64,000 nt of DNA, taken from NCBI RefSeq assembly GCF_004153685.1, contig NZ_SDQD01000001.1, forward strand, positions 1,178,001 through 1,242,000, given 5' to 3'. A program made the position numbers and the translations under genes. A model generated the notes under the pieces. The model ran no database searches. It saw only the letters and a program-made list of their open reading frames with translations, and was not told the origin of the DNA. This document shows positions 32,478 to 43,500 of this stretch, one piece after another; positions within the stretch are counted from its first letter, which is position 1; every line of letters starts with the position of its first letter. The stretch is from Pollutimonas harenae. GTDB lineage: Bacteria; Pseudomonadota; Gammaproteobacteria; Burkholderiales; Burkholderiaceae_B.

Positions 32478-32616
32478 TACCGTCTCCAGGGGGTAATTGC
32501 AGGCAAAACATACATTATCGCCAATTTATCATCTGCAATCACCCGCGTGCGTCACGTATAATCCAGCGTTGATTCGACAGATCGCACATACACTAACCTC
32601 ACGCCCGGACAACGTT

Positions 32617-33582
32617 TTGAATCTCTCCGAGTTAATTGCCCCCATAGCAAACGACATGAAAGCGGTCGACGCGGTGATTCGCGCCCGCCTGAATTCGGAT
32701 GTCGTCCTGATACGCACGATAGGCGACTACATTGTGGGTGCCGGTGGAAAACGCATGCGGCCAGCCATGTTGCTCATGATGGCCAAGGCCCTGGGTTACC
32801 AGGGAAGCAATCATCACCTGCTGGCCGCCGTGGTCGAGTTCATCCACACAGCCACTTTGCTGCACGACGACGTGGTTGACGAGTCCGATCTGCGCCGCGG
32901 CCGCAGTACTGCCAATGCGGTCTTCGGCAACGCTGCCAGCGTGCTGGTGGGCGACTACCTGTATTCGCGCTCATTCGAAATGATGGTCCAGTCCGGCTCC
33001 ATGCCCGCCATGTCTGTGCTGTCGGCGGCAACTACCGTTATTGCCGAAGGCGAAGTGCTTCAACTGTTGAACGTGCACGATCCCGACGTATCACTGGATC
33101 GCTACTTGCAGGTCGTGCGTTATAAAACCGCCAAGCTGTTCGAGGCGGCTACCCAGGTAGGCGCCATCATAGGTGGTGCTACGCCCGAGCAAGAAGCCGC
33201 TGCAGCCGCTTATGGCCGTCATATAGGTACCGCCTTTCAGCTTATCGACGACGTGCTGGACTACAGCGGCGGCGCCGAAGCCTTGGGCAAGAATGTCGGC
33301 GACGACCTGCGCGAAGGCAAACCCACCATGCCGCTCATTCGCGTCATGGAAGTAGGCACCGATCAGCAGAAGCAGCTTATACAAGACGCCATCCGTACAG
33401 GTGACGCCGACTTTGCAGCCGTGGCGCAAGCCATACAAGATACTCAGGCGCTCGATTACACGCGCCAGGCTGCCATCGCCGAGGCCGCCATGGCCCGTGA
33501 AAAGCTGGCTGTTCTACCCGTTTCCGTTCATCAGCAATCTTTGCTAGAATTTTGTTCTTTCGCGGTAGAACGCGATTATTGA
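32617..33582 (+). CDS. ispB: Octaprenyl diphosphate synthase (trans-polyprenyl transferase)
   Basis: 321 residues from a TTG at 32617 (LNLSELIAPIANDMKAVDAVI), which matches family starts; the frame is open to 32497. The first Asp-rich motif DDVVDESDLRRG starts near residue 84, and the second, LIDDVLDYSG, near 209. GAGGKRMRPAMLLMMAK is the isopentenyl diphosphate-binding segment. It makes the ubiquinone side chain from farnesyl diphosphate and isopentenyl diphosphate. Chain length (C40) is assumed from Betaproteobacteria having UQ-8. tRNA-Pro follows. Confidence 0.94.
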   Translation: MNLSELIAPIANDMKAVDAVIRARLNSDVVLIRTIGDYIVGAGGKRMRPAMLLMMAKALGYQGSNHHLLAAVVEFIHTATLLHDDVVDESDLRRGRSTANAVFGNAASVLVGDYLYSRSFEMMVQSGSMPAMSVLSAATTVIAEGEVLQLLNVHDPDVSLDRYLQVVRYKTAKLFEAATQVGAIIGGATPEQEAAAAAYGRHIGTAFQLIDDVLDYSGGAEALGKNVGDDLREGKPTMPLIRVMEVGTDQQKQLIQDAIRTGDADFAAVAQAIQDTQALDYTRQAAIAEAAMAREKLAVLPVSVHQQSLLEFCSFAVERDY

Positions 33583-33634
33583 ATCCCGAGTTGTCGGCAG
33601 TCAGTTTGGCCGCTGACAGCGAGCGCCACAAGAT

Positions 33635-33711
33635 CGGGGCGTAGCTCAGCCTGGTAGAGTACTACGTTCGGGACGTAGGAGTCGCAAGTTCGAATCTTGT
33701 CGCCCCGACCA
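33635..33711 (+). tRNA. tRNA-Pro (anticodon CGG)
   Basis: A complete 77-base cloverleaf. The 7-bp acceptor is CGGGGCG/CGCCCCG. The anticodon arm is CTACG-TTCGGGA-CGTAG, with anticodon CGG reading CCG. The T-arm has loop TTCGAAT, and CCA is encoded at the 3' end. A rho-independent terminator follows within 20 bases. Confidence 0.97.
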
Positions 33712-33726
33712 CATCCATTCTGTTTA

Positions 33727-33757
33727 AGCCCTTGCTATGCAGGGGCTTTTTGTTTTT
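33727..33757 (+). terminator. Rho-independent terminator after tRNA-Pro
   Basis: An 8-bp stem (AGCCCTTG / CAGGGGCT, one G-T pair) with loop CTATG is followed by a T-rich run. It should end the tRNA transcript. Confidence 0.85.
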
Positions 33758-33759
33758 CT

Positions 33760-34552
33760 GCTGCGGGAGTGTTGGTGCATGGAAATTGGCCTGATGCGCC
33801 AATTGTGCGCCAAAGCGCCGATCCTCTCATCTGTTGCGTGCCAAAAAGCATGCGAAACATGGTCCGATTTTCCTATACGGTACACCAACGTTTCGCAGTT
33901 TCGTACAACCGATCAGTCCCCCCTCTTGCCTTCCAACATTCGCAATCGCTTGTCTTGGTGCGTTCAATATAGCGATGCGGTGCCAGCAATGACTACGGAG
34001 CAGGTAATCGTGCGCTGCGTGTCTAAAACTTGAGTCGGGTTCGTTTCGATACCCGGTGTCAAGCCAATTACATTGTTTGTCCCTCAATTCTAAAAGTAAT
34101 TAATAGTTTCATTTAGTTTGCATGATTTTCACTGCAAGCACACAGGTCTGTCGTTTCAAAATCGAAATGGAGTGCGTTAATTTTCGTATTAAGTTGTTGT
34201 AGTTGCATCAATTTTTTTTGCACGTGGAAATTTTTTGCACTAGGTTGTTGTAATCGAAAATTATTGTAAATAAGTGACGGGAAATGAAAAGTTGGATAGA
34301 TGCAAGGTATTCAGCCAAATACGAAATGCCTATACTCCGGTGGCCGCAATAGTCAATTTCCACAAACTGAAATGTAGATACATTGTTTATTTTTTTTCAG
34401 AAAAAATAGCAAAAAAATAGACGGCAAGTAGACCGTTTTGATACAGGTGGCTGCGTTAGACCAGAGGAATAAACCTCGGCAAAGGGCATACAGATATGTA
34501 TGCAACATCACAAGCCATAGCGACTTCGACGAATCTAAAGGAAAGAGGAACC
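33760..34552. other. AT-rich leader region before the giant autotransporter
   Basis: About 790 bp without a convincing gene. From about 34080 to 34440 it is strikingly AT-rich, with runs of A and T, unlike the flanking GC-rich genes. It contains paired direct repeats: GTTGTTGTA at 34193-34201 and 34244-34252, and TTTTTTGCAC at 34214-34223 and 34231-34240. These look like regulator sites or a region of foreign origin. It must carry the promoter of the autotransporter gene. No integrase and no copy of the tRNA 3' end were seen. Confidence 0.6.
34193..34252. repeat. Nested direct repeats in the autotransporter upstream region
   Basis: The order is GTTGTTGTA, TTTTTTGCAC, TTTTTTGCAC, GTTGTTGTA, all in direct orientation within 60 bases. 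The spacing of the inner pair is 17 bases and of the outer pair 51 bases. This could be a multi-site operator for a regulator of the adhesin about 300 bp downstream. Confidence 0.5.
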
Positions 34553-37500
34553 ATGCTGGAGAACACGGGCGTTAAGTTGGGCAATAGTGCTGAATTAGCA
34601 AGAAAACCGACGGCAAAGTGGCATGAAGCATTGGCGGGTTCACGCATTCTGCGTGGTGGCCGCATCACGAAATGGAAAGGCGTTGTCGTCAGTTGCGCTC
34701 CTCATGTGTCCGGCATCTTACCCTTGGTTTTCCAGACGGCGGGTCGCCGCATATTGCCGCTCATGCTCCCGCTGGGGTTGGCAGCAGGGCCTGCCATGGC
34801 TGCGGACGTATACTGGGATGTGAACGGTGGCAGTCCGGGTCAAGGTGGCAGTGGGACCTGGGATCTTAGCGATGTCACTTGGAACCAAAGCAGCGACGGT
34901 GTGGCCGGGCCCTTTCGCACATGGAATAACTCAGCGCTGGATACCGCCGTTTTCGGTGGCACAGCGGGAACGGTAACGGTTGACGGCGGTATTAGTGCGG
35001 GTGGCCTGGCCTTCACAACCGCCAATTACACGCTGAATGGCGGCACGGTCACGCTGGGCGGCACCGCAGCGACTATTTCCATCACTACCGGAAATGCCAC
35101 GATTAATTCAACACTTGCGGGCAATGCAGGGTTGATAAAGTCCGGCGCCGGCAATCTGATCCTGAATGGGGCAAACACCTTAAGCGGGGGAGTCCGTGTT
35201 GATGCCGGCAGATTGACTGTCGATTCGGACGCAGCCCTGGGCGCTGTCGGTAATGGAGTAACCATGGTCGGTGGCACAGCGTTGACCAGCACAGGTGCGT
35301 TGGATGCTAACCGTATCGTTACGCTTGAAAGCGGCACGGTCAACATCTACGGAGCCGGAGTTGGGTCGGCGAAATACACCGGTGCGGGCGGGCTGGTGGT
35401 GGACACCAACGTGACGATGAGCAATGATGCCAGCGACTTCACAGGGGACGTACAGTTTATCGCTAATGGTGGCGCTTCTTTTACTTCCGTAGGCAACATT
35501 GGCGAAGCCAGTTCCCTTGGTGCTGGCAACACGATTACGTTTACAGCGCGCGATCAGTACGCTGACCGACTCTTCTATATTGGCGACGGAGACAGTTCCA
35601 ATCGGAACTGGGTGTTTTCTCAAAGCGGCGGCACGTCAGGCGCCATATTGTTGAATAATGGCACGGGCACGTTGACGCTGACCGGGGATATCAATAGCGT
35701 GATGGCCGCCGGTAGAAGTACGGGTTTTGTGGCGGAGACTGCCGATCTGGAGCTCCTGGGTGTGATCAGCAGCACTAGCGGCAGCCCTATATCTTTCAGC
35801 GGGGGCAGCGCCGACCGCAGCATTACCTTGGGCGGCGCCAATACTTATAATGGGACCACTACAGTCAGCGGGGTGACCCTGCGTGCCGCAACGGTGGCAG
35901 ATACCGGCGCTGCCAGTTCCTTTGGCGTGGGTACAGAAGGTGGCATTACCCTCGCCAATGACGCCGCCGTGCGCTACACCGGCGCAGGCGACGCCAGCAA
36001 TCGCACCTGGACGATAGCGTCGAGTGGCAGCCTGCTGAATGATGGCGCGGGCGCTTTGACACTAAGCGGCGATGTGGTCCTTGACGATGTTGCCAATAAT
36101 AGCCTGACACTGGGTGGCAGCTATGCGGGCACCAGCACGCTCTCGGGTACTGTTTCTGGCCCGGGCACTCTCATCATGGATGGCGCGGCCGGTAATATTT
36201 GGGCGCTAAGCGGCGCCAATACACGAGTTGGCGACGTTACCGTGCAAGGTGGCACATTGCGCGCGGCTAGCGCCTCCGCCTTCGGCACGGTGGGTAATCT
36301 GACTGTCAATGGCGGTACGTTCGACCTGAACAACTTCAACCTTGAAACACAGGCTTTGGCCGGCACAGGGGGCACCGTAGCGCTTGGCAGCGGAGATCTA
36401 TCCGTCAATCATGATACAGGCGTCAGTACGACGTTCGCCGGTTCCATTACCGGCACAGGGTCCTTCACCAAGCTGGGGGCGGGCATGTTGACGCTTACCG
36501 GCAGCAATACCTACTCAGGCGATACGACTGTAGGTGGTGGCACACTGGCGCTGGACTTTTCGGCAGCAGGGGCTCCGACCAGCAATATCATCTTGAGTTC
36601 GTCAACGCTTAACATGGCTGGTGGTGTATTGGCGGTGACGGGGGCGGATGGCGCTGCCACTGCGCAGACCTTTAACGGCATGAATGTGACCGGCGGGAAC
36701 AACACGGTCAGTGCCACCGCAGGCTCCGGCGGTACGCTGAATGTGAATATGGGTTCGATCACTCATAGCAGTGGCCTGGTGGATTTTGTTAACTCGGGTG
36801 GCGGCAATATTACGACCAGCAATACGGCGTTGGGTGGTTGGGCAACGGTTAACGGTACTGATTATGCCAAGGTTGAAAGCGGCAACATCGTCGCTTTTAC
36901 CGAGGCAGACTATACAGACAACGATAACGCCAGTACCTGGGCAGACGGTCAATACATTACTGACGTTGACGGCTTCTACGACACGGTAGGTACAACAGTA
37001 CAGCTTGCAGGGCTTCGATATACGGAAGCCACGGAAACCACTGTGACGGTGGCGACGGGCCAGACGCTGGGCGTGGACGGCACGATTATTGTCGCGCCAA
37101 CCGTCGAGGCCAATGATCAGACGATCACCGGGGGAGCACTGACGGGCACGTTGGGCGGCGGCCAGTTGGGCATACAGCAAAATAGCACTGGCAATTTCAC
37201 GATCGCATCGCAGATTGTTGATAACGGCGGCAGCGTCGGTTTCACCAAGGCGGGCACCGGGCTTGTCACACTGACCAATGCGAGCAACAGTTACACCGGC
37301 GCCACGACGGTGGGCGAAGGTTCGTTGTCTATAGCCAATATCGGCAATGGGGGTACGGCGAGCAGCATCGGCGCCTCAAGCGCAGACGCCACCAACCTGG
37401 TGATCCAGGGCGCAACGCTGCAATACACCGGCGGTACGACGACAACAGATCGAGGTTTTACGGTGGGTCGGGCAGGCGCGATCGGGAGCGGCACCATTGA

Positions 37501-40500
37501 TGTCACCCAAGCCGCCACCAACCTGACGTTTGGCGGCGAAGTGCTGGGCCTGGACGATGGGGGCCTTAGCAAGACCGGCGCCGGTACATTGACACTGACA
37601 AATGCCAGCAATAGCTATGCAGGGGTCACGACCGTCAGCGGCGGTACGCTTGCCGTGGCCACGTTGGCAGACGGTGGGGTCAACAGCTCGATTGGCGCTT
37701 CGACTAGCGACTCAAGCAACTTGATTTTGTCGAATGACGGTACGCTGGACTATATCGGTGGCACCACGTCTACTGATCGCGGTTTGCAGCTGGGCGCAGG
37801 TGGCGGCGCCGTAGGCGTAAGCGACGCAGCATCGGTCTTGACTGTCAGCGGTGTTATTGAAGATCAAGACGTAACCCCGGAAGTTTTGACTAAAAAAGGT
37901 GACGGTACGCTCGTGTTATCGGGTATGAACACATACTCGGGCGGCACTGTGGTCGAGGCAGGAACACTGGAAGCAGGTTCGACACAAGCGTTCGGAAGCC
38001 AGACTGCAGCTATGACAGTGGCCAGTGGTGCCACGCTGGATCTGAACGACTTTGATAATACAGTGGGTGTGCTCGCCGGCGCCGGGAACGTTGAGCTGGG
38101 TTCGGCCATGCTGACTTCAAGCAGCCGGTCCGGCTCTTTTTCGGGATCCATCAGTGGTACAGGGGGGGTCACGCGCACAGGCCAGTGGACACAAACCTTT
38201 GTTGGCGCCAACAATACTTATACCGGACCTACCATCATTAGCAGTGGCGGCACATTGTCTGTTGACAGTCTGGCTGATGGCGGCCAGGCCAGCGGCATTG
38301 GCGCCTCTACCAGTGACTCTGCCAACCTTTCCATTGGTGGTAACGGCAGGTTGACCTATACCGGCAACACGGTTGCCATTGATCGGGGCCTGACCTTACC
38401 GGGCGGCAGCGGTGGGATCAATGTCGCCGAAGGCTCGGCCACGTTGGAGTTTGGCGGTCAGGTTGTGGGTGCCGGTACGCTACGGAAAGAGGGGGCGGGC
38501 ACGCTGGTGTTGTCGGAGAGCAATACCTATACAGGTGGCTCTATTATTGAAACGGGTGTTTTGCGTGCGGGGGCGGAAAATGCGTTTGGCACCGGTGCAG
38601 CGGCTGGAGGGATGATACTGAGTGATACCGCTGGTGCCATGCTGGACCTGGACGGTTTCAACACCACGGTCTCTTATCTTGAGGGAGGTGGTGTCAACGG
38701 CGGAGACATTACGCTTGGAGATGCAACGCTGACGATTCGTAGCGGCGGCAGATCATACTCGGGCGCAATCAGCGGCACAGGAAACCTCGTTAAGAACGGT
38801 GGCGCGGTTCAGGGCCTGAGTGGTTGCGACAGCAGCTATTCCGGCGGTACTACCATCAATGGTGGCTCGATTGAAACATCTTGCCTGGACGATGGCGGGG
38901 TCAACAGCTCGATTGGCGCGTCAACGGCCGATGCTTCCAATCTTGTTCTTAATGGTGGTGCGCTGCGATATATTGGGGCGGGTGACAGCACCAATCGCGA
39001 GTTTACACTGGGCCTCGCCGGAGGCACGCTCGATGCGTCAGGCAGCGGGGCCCTTAACTTTACGAGTACGGCCCCTATCACGCTGGATGGCGCAGACGCT
39101 GCGCGTACGCTTACGCTGACCGGTACCAACACCGACGACAATACGCTTGCTGCATTCATCGCAGACAACGGGGCCGGTGTTACTTCCCTGACCAAGACTG
39201 GCACCGGCACTTGGCGGCTGACCAATTCCGACAGTACGTATACAGGGGTCACCACCATCAATGGCGGGGTACTATCCGTCGATAAACTGTCTGACGGTGG
39301 GCTGGCGAGCAGCATCGGCTCTTCAAGTGGAAGTGCATCCAACCTTGTCATTGGCAACAACTCGACCTTACGTTACACGGGTAGTGGCGATACGACCGAT
39401 CGTTTATTCACGCTTGAAACAGGAGTCGCTTTTATCGAATCCTCCGGTACAGGCGCTGTTGTATTCGAGAATACGAACCCAGTGACATACTCAGGCACTG
39501 GCACCCGCACGATGGGCCTGGGCGGAACTAATACCGGGCTCAATACTTTGGGAGGTGCCATTGGTGATGGTGCTGGTGGCGCTACAACGTTGGCCAAGAA
39601 CGGTACCGGCACTTGGGTGCTGACGGGTGATAATACTTATACAGGCAGCACAGTCATTAACGACGGTAACCTGATCGTTGGTAATGGTGGCATTACAGGA
39701 AATGTGGGTGCCGGCAATGTGATTGTCGATAAGGCGACATCAACGCTTTCACTGAACCGTAGCGACACCTTTACGCTGGACGGCACCTTGAGCGGGCCAG
39801 GCTCGCTAGCCCAGATAGGCACCGGCACCAGCATCTTGACGTCCACCGCCAATGAAATCGGTGCCACGAGCATCAGCGCAGGCACCTTGCAGGTGAACGG
39901 TAGCTTGACGACGACAACCGTCGCGATGACCGGGGCTTCCACACTAGAGGTGAACGGTACTGTGCAGGCGGCGGGTGCCACGGCTACAGCGATGACCGGA
40001 GATGCCGGTGCAAGCCGCGTCAATGTCAACAAGGGTGGCACTTTGCTTGCCGCCGGTGACCTGGGCGCAGGCGCTGATGCACTGGCACTCTCGGGTGTGC
40101 TTGATACGGGGGCTGATACGCTGGCGCTGGGCGATGGTGATGACACGCTGACGCTGAGCGATGGCGCACAGATCATAGGAAGCGTCGTGGCGGGCGCTGG
40201 CACAGACCTGCTGCAAGTGAATAATGCGGTTGCCCTGAGTCTGGATGGTACGCAAGTCGGTGGCTTTGAAAGCCTGGAAAAGCAGAATGCCGGCACACTT
40301 ACGCTAACGGGTGACCATGTCTATACCGATGGCGCGACGATCGCGGCCGGCACCGTGCAGGTGGGTAACGGCGGTACGTCTGGTGCACTTGCCAGCGATG
40401 TGATCAACAATGGCACGCTCGCCTTCAATCGTTCCGATGCCTATGTTTTTGCGGGCGAAATCTCGGGCACCGGCGGCGTGAGTCAGATCGGTGCTGGAAC

Positions 40501-43500
40501 CACTACCCTGACGGGCGACAACAGCTATGCCGGGACGACTGCGGTGCAGGCCGGAACGCTGCTGGTCAACGGTGATCAGTCTGCGGCGACCGGCGACACC
40601 ACGGTCGCCAGCGCTGCGGCACTGGGCGGTACGGGCACCATCGGCGGCAATGTCAGCGTAGCAGGTGGTGCGACGCTCAGTCCGGGAACGTCCGACGGTA
40701 CTGCGGGCACGCTCAATATCAACGGTGACTTGGCGCTGAACGACACGTCGAACCTGGCCTTCAACTTCGGCGAACCTAATGTAGTTGGCGGGGCGCTGAA
40801 TGACCTGGTCAATGTGGGTGGCGATCTTGTTCTGGATGGCAACCTGGAGGTGACACAGACCACGGGTGGTACCTTTGGTGCAGGCATCTATCGTGTCATT
40901 AGCTACCAGGGAGGACTGACCAATAATGGCGTGAACCTGGCATCTACGGACTTCGTGCTGCAGACCTCGGTGGCGAACCAAGTGAATCTGGTGAACACCG
41001 CAGGCCAAAATCTGAACTTCTGGGATGGTGGTGCAGGACCGCAGAACGACAATGTCGTGAATGGCGGCGACGGCACATGGAGCCTAGCGTCTGATGCGCT
41101 GTGGACCAGCGATACGGGTGAGATCAATGCGCCGTACTCCAATGGTACTTTTGCAATTTTCACAGGTGCGGCTGGCGATGTGAGCATCGACAATACCGAT
41201 GGCCAGGTTCAAGCCTCTGGCATGCAGTTCGCCGTGGATGGCTATTCGCTGACCGGCGATGCCTTGACACTGGTCGGTGGCCTGGACGATCCCACCAGCT
41301 CGACGATCCGTGTGGGTGACGGCACTACCGAGGGTGCGGGTATGTCTGTTGCGATCGGGGTGGATCTTGCCGGGGCGACGACCTTGGTCAAGACTGACCT
41401 CGGCACACTGGTTCTGTCGGGCTCCAACACCTATGCGGGCGGTACGCGTATCGAGGACGGTACGGTGTCTGTCTCCAATGACGGCAACCTGGGAGCTGCA
41501 GCCGGTGCGATCGAGATTGATGGCGGCACGCTGCAGAACACCGCCGCCTTTGCCTCGGCGCGTGGCGTTACGCTGGAAGATCGTGGTGGGATATTCCAGA
41601 CCGATGCTGATCTGGCCCTGTCGGGCACCATCGACGGTACAGGTGCGCTAAGCAAGACAGGGACAGGAACGCTCACGCTCTCGGGCGCCAACAGCTACGT
41701 CGGCAGCACCCACATTGATGAAGGTACGCTGTCGGTATCGAGCGATCAAAACCTCGGGGTAGTAGCTGGCGCTATCACCTTTGATGGCGGCACGCTACAG
41801 AATACGGCGGCGTTTGTCTCTGCACGTGAGCTCACACTAGAGACTGGGGGTGGCACACTCCAGACCGATGCCGCGTTAACGTTGTCGAGCGCCATAGTCG
41901 GTACCGGTGAGCTCACCAAGACGGGAGCCGACACCTTGATACTGGCTGGCGCGAACACCTATGCCGGCGGTACGACGATCTCCAGCGGCACCTTGCAGCT
42001 TGGCAACGGTGGTGCTTCGGGCTCTATCGACGGCGACGTGGCCAACGATGGTGCATTGGCCTTCCAGCGCTCCGACGTCTACACCTTCGATGGCCAGGTC
42101 GCCGGCAGCGGTGTGGTGAATCAGATGGGCAGCGGCACAACGATCCTGACCAGCAACAACACTTATGCCGGCCAGACTAATGTGCAGTCTGGCGCGCTGC
42201 TGATCGATGGCGATCAGTCCGGCGCAACGGGCCTGACTTCGGTTTCGGCCGGTGCTGCGCTCGGCGGTTCCGGCACAGTTGGCGGAGACGTCGACATTGC
42301 CGATAGCGGTGCGCTTCGTCCAGGCGGATTGGGCGTCACGCCCGATACGCTCGCCATCAATGGCAGCCTGATGCTGGCCGATGCATCGGCACTGGACTAC
42401 AACTTTGGCGAAGCGGGCGTCGTGGGCGGCGCGTTCAATGATCTGGTGACTGTCGGTGGTGATCTAGAGCTTGATGGTGTATTGAACGTGACGCAATCAC
42501 CGGGCGGGGAGTTTGGCCCGGGCTTGTATCGAGTCATCAGCTATGACGGTGCACTGACAGACAGCGGGTTGGTACTGGGTGCCATGCCGGCGGGCGATTT
42601 CCGTGTCCAGACTTCGGTGGCCAACCAGGTGAATCTGGTCAACGCTACGGATTTGGCGCTGAACTTCTGGGATGGTCCGGCCGGAGGCCTGAACGACGGC
42701 AACATTCACGGTGGTGATGGCGAGTGGAATCGTTCCGGCAGTGAGTATTGGACTACCGATACAGGCTCGATCAACGCTCCCTATGCGAATGGCGCGTTCG
42801 CTATCTTTGCAGGCGAGGCTGGCACAGTCAGCGTTAATGATGGAGATGGGGCGGTCGAAGCGCAGGGCATGCAGTTTGCGACCGATGGCTACTCCATCGT
42901 TGGGGATGATCTAACGCTGGTGGGCGATGCTTCCAATGTTTCGACGATACGGGTGGGCGATGGCACACTCGCAGGCGCAGATATGACGGCGGTGATCGAT
43001 GCCACGCTGGGCGGCAACTCAACGCTCGAGAAATCTGACTTAGGTACGCTGGTGCTGAATGGCGTCAACACCTACACGGGCGGCACGTCCATCAAGGGCG
43101 GTACTTTGCAGGTCTCTCAGGATGCGAATCTTGGCGACGCGGCTGGCTCGATTACCATTGACAATAGCACTCTGCATACGACGGCTTCATTCGAAAGTGA
43201 GCGTAACGTCGATCTGACTGGTACAGGTACGATCCTGACTGATGACGCAACCGAACTGGTACTTAATGGTGCGTTTGCCGGGGCCGGCGGCTTAACGAAG
43301 GCGGGTGCAGGCACGCTGATCATGGGCGGAACGGCCTCGTATACTGGTGCGACGACTGTCGCCGAGGGTACGTTGCGGGCCAGCGCGGCCAATGCGTTCA
43401 GCGCTACCTCCGATACGTCGGTCTTGGCTGAGAGCGAACTCGATTTGGCTGGTTACAGTCAGTCCATAGCCTCTTTATCCAACGCGGGAACCGTGCGCTT

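Noticed and set aside
39637-41008. Several long minus-strand frames opposite the autotransporter
   Set aside because: The repetitive GC-rich passenger produces open antisense frames rich in Val, Pro and Ala. None has a start signal or domain.
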